From CAZXNF01 sp050741255 (lineage in GTDB: Bacteria; Pseudomonadota; Gammaproteobacteria; Burkholderiales; SG8-41), in contig JBOIEQ010000023.1 in assembly GCA_050741255.1 (NCBI GenBank), forward strand, positions 1 to 37,435: DNA of 37,435 bases. The letters run 5' to 3'. A program made the position numbers and the translations under genes. Shown piece after piece: positions 15,970 to 23,808 of the stretch. Each line of letters starts with the position of its first letter. Position 1 is the stretch's first letter. The notes beneath the pieces are model-generated. The model was not told the origin of the DNA. It worked only from the letters and a program-made list of their open reading frames with translations, and searched no databases.

Positions 15970-17244
15970 TTACTGCGTTGCGGCCGTCGCCGCCTTCGGT
16001 GGCGCGCCGTTGGGCATGAAGAAGATCAGCACGTTGGCGACGATGATCGTGCCGGCGAGGAAATAGAACCCGGCGAAGACGCTGTAGGCGTCGGCGATGA
16101 TCCCGAAGACTGCCGGCGCGATCGCCGAGCCCACGGCCGACATGGCGAACTGGATGCCGACCGTCGAGCCGGCCAGGCGGGTCGGCGCGGAATCCAGGGC
16201 CCAGGCGTGCATGACGGGCCGGGTGGCGTACAGGAAGAAGCCGAGCAGTGCGATCGAGAACACGAACAGTTGTGAGCGCCCGGCCAGCACCATGATCACG
16301 ATCACGACGGCGGTCATGGCCATGCTGGACATCACCACGCGCTTGCGGCCCATGCGGTCGGAGAGATGGCCCCCGATCGGGCCGGCGATGAACCCCGCCA
16401 CCTGCAGCAGCGTCAGGCTCAGCCCGACGGCCATGGTGGTGTAGTTGAGTTCGAAGGCCAGGTAAACGGGCAGGAAAATGAGCAAGCCGTGCTGCGTCAT
16501 CGAGCGAAAAGTGCCCGCCAGCGAAATCATCATCACGGCGCGGTTCTTCAGGAGCTGTTTGAAGCCATCGAGATAGCGCACCTCGGGCTTGGATTTTTCG
16601 GCCGCCTTGCCCGCGGCCGCGGCCGCGTTGGCGCCGACGGCGAAGGCCCCGAGACCGATCAGGATGGCCCCCGCCATCGCGACCCCGGGCACCACGTTCA
16701 GCCACACCACCGTGCGCCAGGAGTAGGTGAGGAGCAGCCAGCCGATCACCAGCGGGCCGATCGCCTCGCCGATGTTGCCGCCCATGCCGTGGAAGGACAG
16801 CACGAGCCCCTTGCGTTCCGGATAGCGCTGCGCGAGCGTGGGGATCGCCGCGGGATGCCACAGGTTGTTGCCGATGCCGACCAGCGCGACGCACACGAGC
16901 AGCATCCAGTAGCTGTGCGTGAAGCTCATGAACGCGTACGGCAGGCCCACCCACAGCAGCGAGAGCGCCATGAGGTAGCCCTTCTTGCCGTAGAGATCGA
17001 CGAAGATGCCGCCGGGAATGTTCGCGATCGCGCCGGCCAGGAACTGGACGGACATGATGATGCCGATCTGCGAGAAGGAAAGCCCCAGCTCCTTGCCGAT
17101 CACGGGCAGCAGCACGTAGAACGTTGCGGGGTACCAGTGCGTGAGGCCGTGCCCGGCGGAAATCAGCCAGACTTCCTTGAAGGTGCGGGGCGGCGCGGAA
17201 GGGGGTGATGCAGGCGCGGGGCCGGGTGCGGTGGCGGTGCTCAT
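15970..17244 (-). CDS. MFS transporter (Fsr/fosmidomycin-resistance-like)
   Basis: A 424-aa membrane protein with twelve spans. WLISAGHGLTHWYPATFYVLLPVIGKELGLS and GIGNNLWHPAAIPTLAQRYPERKG are close to the pattern of the FSR branch of MFS (early His, and HPAA after span 4). Loop 2-3 carries GGIFVDLYGKKG and loop 8-9 GGHLSDRMGRKRVVM. An Ala/Lys-rich cytoplasmic loop divides the halves near residue 200. The ATG at 17244 begins MSTATAPGPAPAS; the long open frame upstream is the antisense of the acyl-CoA synthetase gene. First gene of an operon with the signal-less Bug gene and the racemase gene, so it may export or import a small carboxylate. Confidence 0.9.
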   Translation of the reverse strand: MSTATAPGPAPASPPSAPPRTFKEVWLISAGHGLTHWYPATFYVLLPVIGKELGLSFSQIGIIMSVQFLAGAIANIPGGIFVDLYGKKGYLMALSLLWVGLPYAFMSFTHSYWMLLVCVALVGIGNNLWHPAAIPTLAQRYPERKGLVLSFHGMGGNIGEAIGPLVIGWLLLTYSWRTVVWLNVVPGVAMAGAILIGLGAFAVGANAAAAAGKAAEKSKPEVRYLDGFKQLLKNRAVMMISLAGTFRSMTQHGLLIFLPVYLAFELNYTTMAVGLSLTLLQVAGFIAGPIGGHLSDRMGRKRVVMSSMAMTAVVIVIMVLAGRSQLFVFSIALLGFFLYATRPVMHAWALDSAPTRLAGSTVGIQFAMSAVGSAIAPAVFGIIADAYSVFAGFYFLAGTIIVANVLIFFMPNGAPPKAATAATQ

Positions 17245-17397
17245 GACGCGTGCATCATAGCATCGCGGGCGTTGCTCCCGCCCCCGGCGACGCATACCAT
17301 TACGCCTCTTTTGCGGAGGCATGTCGCGCGTTGCAGCGCAGCAGCCGTCGTTGCTTCCGCAGTCACCACGCACGACGCGAACAGGAAAGCCTGGCGG

Positions 17398-19524
17398 ATG
17401 TCTTCCGATCTCACGCGCTTGTTTCACCCCCGTTCCATCGCCATCATCGGCGCTTCGCAGGATCAGGGCACCATCAGCGGCCAGCCGCTGAAGCATCTCA
17501 CCACGCACGGCTACGCGGGGAAGCTGTATCCGGTCAATCCGCGCTACGAAGAGATCACCGGCGTGAAGTGCTGGCCGTCGGTGTCCGCGCTGCCCGAAGC
17601 ACCCGACCTCGCGCTCATCCTCATCAACGCGAACCGCGCCGCCGAGGCGCTGCGCGAATGCGGGAAGAAGGGCGTGCCCTTCGTGATCGTCTTCACTTCC
17701 GGCTATTCCGAGACCGGTGGCGAGGGCGTGAAGATGCAGCAGGAGCTGATCGCGATCGCGCGCGAGTACGGCATCGGCATCGTCGGCCCCAACTGCCAGG
17801 GCATGATCTCCGTGGCGAGCAAGGCCTACGCGGGGTTCGGTTCCGTGTTCAGCGCGAATTACGAGCCGGGCGTCGTCAGCATGGTCTCGCAGTCGGGCGG
17901 CTTCGGGTTCTCGGTGATGAACCTCGCCGCCATGGAAGGCGGCGTCAACTTCCGGCAGATGGTCACCACCGGCAACGAGATCGGCATCAGCACGCTCGAT
18001 TTCATCGATTACTTCTGCGACGAACCGGAAACGGAACTGATCGCGGTGTACATCGAGGGCCTCAAGGACGCGCATCGCCTGCCGGCGATCGCGGAGAAGG
18101 CGCTGGAGAAGAAAAAGCCGATCCTGTGCTGGAAGGTCGGCAACACGGAGCAGGGCCAGCGCGCGGCGGCCTCGCACACCGCCAACCTCGGCGGCGAGAT
18201 GGCGCTCTACCGGTCGGTGATCAAAGACAAGGGTCTGATCCAGGTCGAGGACATCCAGGACGTGGTGGACATCGCGCGCGCCTTCGCGAGCGGCAAGCAG
18301 CCCGGGGGCAACGGGCTGGCGATCGTGACGATCTCCGGCGGCGCGGGCATCCTGATGACGGACGCGGTGGTGGAGGGCGGCATGCAGGTGCCGCAGCTCT
18401 CGCCGGCCACGCTGGCGAAGCTGAAACCCATCGTGCCGTCCTTCGGCTCCCTCAACAATCCCATCGACCTCACCGCGGCCATCTTCAACAACACCGCGCT
18501 GATCCAGCAGGCACTGCAGCCGATCGTGGAGGATCCCAGGGTCCACGCCATCGCCATCATCAACGCCTCGCTGCAGGGCGATCTGGCCGCCAAGGTGGCC
18601 ACCGAGATCGTGAAAGTCGCCCAAAGCACGGACAAACCCTTCTACCTGTGCTGGAGCGCGATCCGTCCGGTGGCGGAGGAGGCCTACGCGCAACTCGATG
18701 CGGCGCGCATTCCTTACTACAAGTCGCCGGTACGTTGCGGCCGCGCGGTCGCTGCCGTCTCTTACTATGCGGCGGCCCTGCGCCGGCACGCGGCCCTGAA
18801 GGCCGAGAAGCCGCTGGCCGTGGGCGGGCCGAAGGCGAAGGCCACGCTCGCGGCGGCGCGCGAAGACCTTACCGAGTACGCGGCCAAGCAGGTGCTGGCC
18901 GAATACGGCATCGGTGTGACACAGGAGGCGCTCGCCACCACGCGCGAGGCGGCCGCCGCGGCGGCGAAAAAGATCGGCTTCCCGGTGGTGATGAAGGTGA
19001 GTTCTCCCGATATTCCGCACAAGACCGAGGCCAATGCCGTGCGGCTGGGCATCGCGTCGGAAGCCGACGCGGCGCAGGCCTTCGACGACATTACGGCCGG
19101 CGCGAAGCTCTACAACGCCAAGGCCCGCATCGAGGGCGTGCTGGTGCAGGAGATGGTGAAAGGCGGCGTCGAGGCCATCCTCGGCGTCACCAACGACCCG
19201 CTGTTCGGGCCGGCGGTCATGTTCGGGCTCGGCGGCATCTTCGCCGAGGTGATGAAGGACGTGTCCTTCCGGCTCGCCCCGGTGACGCGCACGCAGGCGC
19301 TGGAGATGATCCGCGAGATCAGGGGTTATCCCATACTCACCGGCGCGCGCGGCAAGCCGCCGTGCGATGTCGAGGCGCTGGCGGACACCATCGAGCGCCT
19401 GTCCGCGCTGGCGGTAGACCTGAAAGACGGTCTTGGCGAACTCGACATCAATCCATTATTCGTCTTTGAAAATGGCCGCGGCGTGAAGGCGGCAGATGCG
19501 CTGATCAAACCGAAGCAGCGCTGA
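17398..19524 (+). CDS. ADP-forming acyl-CoA synthetase (acetate--CoA ligase family, fused subunits)
   Basis: Cytoplasmic enzyme of 708 aa coupling ATP to thioester formation between a carboxylate and CoA through a phospho-His intermediate. Domain order: CoA-binding Rossmann domain (SIAIIGASQDQGTISG from about residue 13), succinyl-CoA-ligase-like domains (GPNCQG, VSQSGGFGFSV, the candidate His in AASHTANLGGEM) and a C-terminal ATP-grasp domain (about 500-700: GFPVVMKVSSPDIPHKTE, FGLGGIFAEVMKDVSFRLAPV). The ATG at 17398 is chosen because AGGAAAG lies before it and homology begins there (MSSDLTRLFHPRSIAIIG). It starts the synthetase-dehydrogenase-SDR operon; the acyl substrate is unknown. Confidence 0.92.
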   Translation: MSSDLTRLFHPRSIAIIGASQDQGTISGQPLKHLTTHGYAGKLYPVNPRYEEITGVKCWPSVSALPEAPDLALILINANRAAEALRECGKKGVPFVIVFTSGYSETGGEGVKMQQELIAIAREYGIGIVGPNCQGMISVASKAYAGFGSVFSANYEPGVVSMVSQSGGFGFSVMNLAAMEGGVNFRQMVTTGNEIGISTLDFIDYFCDEPETELIAVYIEGLKDAHRLPAIAEKALEKKKPILCWKVGNTEQGQRAAASHTANLGGEMALYRSVIKDKGLIQVEDIQDVVDIARAFASGKQPGGNGLAIVTISGGAGILMTDAVVEGGMQVPQLSPATLAKLKPIVPSFGSLNNPIDLTAAIFNNTALIQQALQPIVEDPRVHAIAIINASLQGDLAAKVATEIVKVAQSTDKPFYLCWSAIRPVAEEAYAQLDAARIPYYKSPVRCGRAVAAVSYYAAALRRHAALKAEKPLAVGGPKAKATLAAAREDLTEYAAKQVLAEYGIGVTQEALATTREAAAAAAKKIGFPVVMKVSSPDIPHKTEANAVRLGIASEADAAQAFDDITAGAKLYNAKARIEGVLVQEMVKGGVEAILGVTNDPLFGPAVMFGLGGIFAEVMKDVSFRLAPVTRTQALEMIREIRGYPILTGARGKPPCDVEALADTIERLSALAVDLKDGLGELDINPLFVFENGRGVKAADALIKPKQR

Positions 19525-19534
19525 AGGAGTCGTC

Positions 19535-20674
19535 ATGAACCTGTCCGAGGACGTCCGCCTGCTGTGCGCGGAACTGCAGCGCTTCATCCGCGAGGAAGTC
19601 GAACCGCAGTCGCGCTGGATCGAGGAGCACGACGAGATCCCCGCCGACCTCATGCGGAAGACGCGCGAGATGGGCCTCTTCGGCCTCACCATCCCTGCCG
19701 AATACGGCGGTGTGGGTCTCGACCTCGCCGGCAAGTGCGCGGTCGAGGAGGAGATGGGGCAGACCAATTACGGCTTCGCCACGCTCATCGGCAACCACAC
19801 CGGGATCTCCACCACCGGCATCGTCGCGCTCGGCAACGAGGCGCAGAAGAAGCAGTACCTGCCGCGCATGGCCACCGGTGAATGGATCGGCTGCTTCGCG
19901 CTGACCGAGCCGCAGGCGGGGTCCGACCCCGCGGCGCTGCGCACCACCGCGGTGAAAAAGGGTGACCGCTACGTCCTGAACGGCGAGAAAATCTACATCA
20001 CCAACGCACCGCTGGCGCACGTCTTCACGTTGATGGCGGTCACGGACAAGGGCAAGGGCATCAAGGGCATTTCGGCCTTCATCCTCGAGCGCGGATTCCA
20101 GGGCCTGTCGGTCGGCAAGAACGAACTGAAAATGGGCATGCATGGCTGCACGACCGCGCCCGTCATCCTGCAGGATTGCGAAGTGCCGGCCGAGAACTTG
20201 CTCGGACCGGAAGGGATGGGCTACGTGCAGGCCCTGAAGACCCTGACCGCCGGCCGGGTCACGGTGGCGTCGCGCTGCTGCGGCATGATGGACAAGCTGA
20301 TCACCCGCAGCGCCGAGTACATGAAAGTACGCAGCCAGGGGGGTCACAAGCTCGCCGAATACCAAGGCCTGCAGTGGATGCTGGCCGACATGGCGGTGCA
20401 GCGCGACGCGGCGCGCCTGCTGACCCGGCGCGGCATCGAGACGCTGATGCGCGGCGAGCGCGGCACGCTGGAAGCGGCGATGGCCAAGCTGTATGCGACC
20501 GAAGCGCTCGGCAAGGTGGTCGACGCGGCGGTGCAGATCCACGGCGGCATGGGTTACATGCGCGAGGCGGGCATAGAAACGACTTACCGCGACGCGCGCA
20601 TCGTGCGTATCTACGAAGGCACGTCCGAAATCCAGCGCAACATCATCGCGGGGCAACTGCTGAAAGACCGTTGA
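19535..20674 (+). CDS. Acyl-CoA dehydrogenase
   Basis: FAD-dependent enzyme of 379 aa, the standard family length, introducing an alpha,beta double bond into an acyl-CoA. FALTEPQAGSDPAALRT (about 121-137) is the FAD/substrate signature, and the C-terminal IYEGTSEIQRNIIAGQLL contains the likely catalytic base E361. AAGGAG lies eight bases before the ATG, and only ten bases separate it from the synthetase stop, so the two enzymes likely act in sequence: activation, then oxidation. Electrons would go to ETF. The chain type of the substrate cannot be told. The stop abuts a long inverted repeat. Confidence 0.94.
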   Translation: MNLSEDVRLLCAELQRFIREEVEPQSRWIEEHDEIPADLMRKTREMGLFGLTIPAEYGGVGLDLAGKCAVEEEMGQTNYGFATLIGNHTGISTTGIVALGNEAQKKQYLPRMATGEWIGCFALTEPQAGSDPAALRTTAVKKGDRYVLNGEKIYITNAPLAHVFTLMAVTDKGKGIKGISAFILERGFQGLSVGKNELKMGMHGCTTAPVILQDCEVPAENLLGPEGMGYVQALKTLTAGRVTVASRCCGMMDKLITRSAEYMKVRSQGGHKLAEYQGLQWMLADMAVQRDAARLLTRRGIETLMRGERGTLEAAMAKLYATEALGKVVDAAVQIHGGMGYMREAGIETTYRDARIVRIYEGTSEIQRNIIAGQLLKDR

Positions 20675-20781
20675 ACCACAGAGGCACGGAGACACGGAGA
20701 TAACCAAGGACGATCAATAATCAGACCAGATTATTCTCTGTATGTTGTTGCCGTTCTCCGTGCCTCTGTGTCTCTGTGGTT
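20674..20781. repeat. Intergenic inverted repeat upstream of the SDR gene
   Basis: The left arm (20674-20699, beginning AACCACAGAGGCACGGAG) and right arm (20756-20781, ending CTCTGTGTCTCTGTGGTT) pair over 26 bases with three mismatches. An AT-rich hairpin (AATAATC/GATTATT, 20716-20735) sits in the loop. Similar ACCACAGAG...CTCTGTGGT sequences are common dispersed intergenic repeats in bacteria. The left arm begins at the last base of the acyl-CoA dehydrogenase stop codon. Confidence 0.85.
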
Positions 20782-20807
20782 CCATCGTTCTTTCAAGGGA
20801 TCATTCA

Positions 20808-21584
20808 ATGCCGACCATCCAGAAACTCTTCGACCTTTCCGGCCGTGTGGCCATCGTCACCGGCGGCGCCACCGGCCTTGGCCTGCAGATGGCGTCGGCG
20901 TTCGCCGAGGCGGGTGCCAATATCGTCATCACCTCGCGTAAGAAGGAGAATTGCGAGGTCGCGGCGGCCGGCATCGCGAAGCTTGGCGTGAAGGCGATCG
21001 CGGTCGGCTGCGACGTGACCAAGGCCGATCAGGTGGAAAAACTCCGGGACGAAACGCTGGCCGCCTTCGGGCGTGCCGATATCCTCGTCAACAACGCCGG
21101 CCGCGCGTGGGTGGCGCCGCCCGAGGACATGCCGCTCGACCGCTGGCAGCAGGTGCTGGACCTCAATATCACCGCGCCCTTCCTGTGCGCGCAGGCCTTT
21201 GGCCGCGACATGATCAAGGCGGGCAAGGGGAAGATCATCAACATCGCGTCCATCGCCGGGCTCGTAGGCCGCAATCCCAAGGCTTACAACTCGCTCGCCT
21301 ACGGCACGAGCAAGGGCGCGCTGGTGAACTTCACCCGCGATCTCGCCGTGAAATGGGCGCAGCACAACATCCAGGTCAACTGCATCTGTCCGGGCTTCTT
21401 CGTCACGGACATCAACCGCGCGATGTATGAGAAGAACAAGGCCAACGTGGACCGCGAGATCCCGCTCGGCCGCACCGGCGGGCCGGACGACTTGAAAGGC
21501 CTCGCGGTGCTGCTGGCGTCCGACGCATCGGCGTTCATGACGGGGGCGATCATTCCGGTGGATGGCGGGGCGGTCGCCTGGTAG
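20808..21584 (+). CDS. SDR family oxidoreductase (gluconate 5-dehydrogenase-like)
   Basis: Classical short-chain dehydrogenase, 258 aa. The coenzyme motif TGGATGLG is at 18-25, NNAG at 95-98, catalytic S148 (NIASIAG), Y165 and K169 (YGTSK), and the C-terminal FMTGAIIPVDGG. The N-terminal IQKLFDLSGRVAIVTGG resembles gluconate 5-dehydrogenase-type SDRs, but a role as a 3-hydroxyacyl-CoA dehydrogenase fits the neighbouring synthetase and acyl-CoA dehydrogenase just as well. The ATG at 20808 is the true start; an ATG at 20742 would translate the inverted repeat. TCAAGGGATCATTCA precedes the ATG. It is bracketed on both sides by palindromic repeats. Confidence 0.92.
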   Translation: MPTIQKLFDLSGRVAIVTGGATGLGLQMASAFAEAGANIVITSRKKENCEVAAAGIAKLGVKAIAVGCDVTKADQVEKLRDETLAAFGRADILVNNAGRAWVAPPEDMPLDRWQQVLDLNITAPFLCAQAFGRDMIKAGKGKIINIASIAGLVGRNPKAYNSLAYGTSKGALVNFTRDLAVKWAQHNIQVNCICPGFFVTDINRAMYEKNKANVDREIPLGRTGGPDDLKGLAVLLASDASAFMTGAIIPVDGGAVAW

Positions 21585-21600
21585 TTCAAAAGCGGGTTCG

Positions 21601-21792
21601 CCGCCAAGGCGCCAAGGATCTCGATACCCCCTGGCGGGGTACGCCAAGGAATTCAAGTTCGGAATGAGCCGCAGAGGCGCAGAGATCGCAGAGAATTCAT
21701 AAGGAAAGCAAGCGGCTGTTGTTTGCTATACCCGACTTACTCTGCGTCTGCGGCAAATTCAGGTTTTCTTGGCGTCCTTGGCGCCTTGGCGG
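21601..21792. repeat. Nested intergenic inverted repeats between SDR and phosphatase genes
   Basis: The outer arms CCGCCAAGGCGCCAAGGA (21601-21618) and TCCTTGGCGCCTTGGCGG (21775-21792) are perfect 18-base complements. An inner pair, GCCGCAGAGGCGCAGAG (21668-21684) and CTCTGCGTCTGCGGC (21740-21754), lies within. A 33-base module at 21617-21649 with a TACCCC...GGGGTA hairpin is shared with 5529-5561. No gene is present in this 232-base gap. Confidence 0.88.
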
Positions 21793-21816
21793 CAAAATCG
21801 GTCTGAGGGGGTGCGC

Positions 21817-23235
21817 ATGAAAACGGTACTTGAACGCTATCGCCGCGCATGGCTACTGATCGCCGTCGCGCTGGTGCTGGGCATTGCTGCGTGTTCCGGT
21901 GGCGGGGTGCGTCCGTCCGCGGACGGTACGCCGCGGAACATCATCATCCTGTACGCCGACGGCGTCGCGCCGACGCAGTGGGAATTCGGTCGCTACTCCA
22001 GCCAGTTGTTGCGCAAGCAGCCCTTCGTGACCACCGACGTCGTCATGCGCGAGGGCACGCTCGGCCTGCTCGCCACCTGGCCCGCCGACGCGATGGTGAC
22101 CGATTCGGCGGCGTCGGCCACGGCCATGTCGACCGGCTTCAAGACCAACAACTACATGGTCGGCGTCACGCCCGACGGCAAACCGGTCGAAACGCTGATG
22201 GAGGCCGCGAAGAAGGCGGGCAAACGCATCGGCCTGGTGACGACCGCGACGGTCTATGACGCGTCGCCCGCCGCCTTCAGCGTCCATGCCGTCAACCGGG
22301 GCGATGCCGAGTCCATCGTCAACCAGTACCTGGCGCTGGCGCCGGACGTGCTGCTGGGCGGCGGCGCGGAGTTTTTCCTGCCCGCGGGCAAGGGCGGAAA
22401 ACGCAAGGACGGCCAGGACGTGATCGCGGCATTCGCCGCCAGGGGCTACGCCATCGCGCGCAATACCGGTGAACTCGCCAGGGCGGACGCGCCGCGCGTG
22501 CTCGGCCTGTTCGCCAATGACGACCTGGGCTTCGAGCTCGGGCGGGATGCGGCGAAGGAACCGTCCACGGCCGACATGGCGCGGGCGGCGCTGCGCGCGC
22601 TGGCGCGGGACAACCCGAACGGCTTCGTGCTGTTCGTGGAAAACGAGAACACCGACACCGCCGGCCATCAGAACGATGCCGCCGCGCTGATGCACGCGCT
22701 GTGGGCTTTCGATGACGCGGTGAAGGTGGCGCTGGAGTTCCAGCGCGCCAATCCCGACACGCTGATCCTGGTGACCGGGGACCACGAAACCGGGGGGTTC
22801 TCGCCGACCTACGCGCAGCGCGACCTGTCCACGCTGTCGAGCAAGAATCGGTTCTTCGCGGCCGATCCGTCGTTCGCGATGCTGGGGGGCATCACGCTGC
22901 CCTTCGCCGGCGTGATCGAAAAGGCCGGCAAGGATCCCAAGCCCGAAGTGCTGGATGCCCTGCTCGCTCAGCATTACCCCGGCTTTCGCCTGGACCCCGA
23001 CCTGCGCGAGGCGATCGTGAAGCGCCAGCCGCTCGAGCGCAGCCAAACCTACATCGTCCAGGGCGCACTCGGCCGCATGGTGGCGCGGCAGACCGCGTTT
23101 TACTGGGCGACCACCGGCCATACCAGCGAGCCGGTGGCGGTGGGTGCGCTCGGGCCTGGCGCACGGGCGTTCAGCGGCTTTCAGGACAACACGGAGTTCG
23201 GGAAGGCGTTGAAGCGGTTGCTCGCGACGCGTTAA
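21817..23235 (+). CDS. Alkaline phosphatase, lipoprotein
   Basis: Secreted phosphomonoesterase of 472 aa. The signal ends in a lipobox (VLGIAAC, Cys26), so it should be a lipid-anchored envelope enzyme. The nucleophile Ser97 sits in VTDSAASATAMSTG. Metal-binding stretches are YADG (Asp48), ENENTDTAGHQND, TGDHETGG and the C-terminal TTGHTSEPV, matching the PhoA-type zinc/magnesium site. The ATG at 21817 is the start that opens the signal peptide; an upstream start would translate the repeat. It scavenges phosphate from organic esters. It stands alone, and I see no clear Pho box. Confidence 0.93.
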   Translation: MKTVLERYRRAWLLIAVALVLGIAACSGGGVRPSADGTPRNIIILYADGVAPTQWEFGRYSSQLLRKQPFVTTDVVMREGTLGLLATWPADAMVTDSAASATAMSTGFKTNNYMVGVTPDGKPVETLMEAAKKAGKRIGLVTTATVYDASPAAFSVHAVNRGDAESIVNQYLALAPDVLLGGGAEFFLPAGKGGKRKDGQDVIAAFAARGYAIARNTGELARADAPRVLGLFANDDLGFELGRDAAKEPSTADMARAALRALARDNPNGFVLFVENENTDTAGHQNDAAALMHALWAFDDAVKVALEFQRANPDTLILVTGDHETGGFSPTYAQRDLSTLSSKNRFFAADPSFAMLGGITLPFAGVIEKAGKDPKPEVLDALLAQHYPGFRLDPDLREAIVKRQPLERSQTYIVQGALGRMVARQTAFYWATTGHTSEPVAVGALGPGARAFSGFQDNTEFGKALKRLLATR

Positions 23236-23253
23236 CGTAAGACTATTCGGCCT

Positions 23254-23287
23254 CAGCCCCGCCGTTCGGATCACTTTGGCCCACTTG
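23254..23287 (-). repeat. Duplicated fragment of a Bug gene 3' end
   Basis: This 34-base stretch matches 23821-23854, inside the 3' end of the Bug gene 23809-24879, at 31 positions and in the same orientation. In the minus-strand frame it still encodes VIRTAGL, the tail motif of that Bug protein. The two copies flank the gene at 23271-23768, whose stop codon (23271-23273) falls within this copy. Confidence 0.8.
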
Positions 23288-23768
23288 CCTTTGCACCGTG
23301 ATCATTTGGCGGTAACCCCGGCCGCAGAATCAGTGCAAACGCGATTGCGATGGCTGAGGCAATCGGCAGCAATAGGAACGCGAAATTACCTAACGGAGCC
23401 CAAGGCAGGGCGGTGTTGGTTCGCACGATCTGGGCAAAGCGAAGAAAGGCGATAAGCAACTCAGGGCGCGGTTCATTCGCCCGCCAGTTTGCGGTGTACC
23501 CTGCATATGCGCCTACTCCGCCCAAGAGGTGAATGGCGGTTAGCGTCACTGCCACCACAATTAGGGGTAGCGGCAGGCGGCGACCAGCGAGTAGATAGAT
23601 CGTACCCGCAAGGAAGACTGCCGCGATCAGGACATTGAGGGCGGCAGGCACGCCTGCGCCCACATGTACAATGTACTCCACACCACCTGCCATCCGGGCG
23701 ACGTGATCGACGGCGATACTCCAACCCAGCGCAATCAGAACCCAGAACGCCGAAAGCGCTTTGTTCAC
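23271..23768 (-). CDS. Small integral membrane protein of unknown function (165 aa)
   Basis: Four hydrophobic segments (about residues 4-24, 38-60, 68-92 and 125-147) indicate a four-span inner-membrane protein. No enzymatic motif is visible and I do not recognise the family. The start is GTG (23768) with AGAGGAG upstream. Base composition is visibly less GC-rich than the neighbours, and codon use includes AT-ending codons rare elsewhere in the window. The last residues (ASGPK) are encoded within the duplicated Bug 3' fragment. Together with the flanking direct repeat, this suggests arrival by transfer. Confidence 0.72.
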   Translation of the reverse strand: MNKALSAFWVLIALGWSIAVDHVARMAGGVEYIVHVGAGVPAALNVLIAAVFLAGTIYLLAGRRLPLPLIVVAVTLTAIHLLGGVGAYAGYTANWRANEPRPELLIAFLRFAQIVRTNTALPWAPLGNFAFLLLPIASAIAIAFALILRPGLPPNDHGAKASGPK

Positions 23769-23808
23769 GGGAGACTCTCCTCTGAAGTGTCGATTTGAGA
23801 CCAGAACA

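Noticed and set aside
17245..19020. N-terminal extension of the Fsr-like MFS gene (1016-aa frame)
   Set aside because: Antisense to the acyl-CoA synthetase. The true start is the ATG at 17244, where the protein leader begins.
20742..20807. Upstream start for the SDR gene
   Set aside because: The added peptide (LPFSVPLCLCGSIVL) is the translation of an intergenic inverted repeat, a common false N terminus in annotations.
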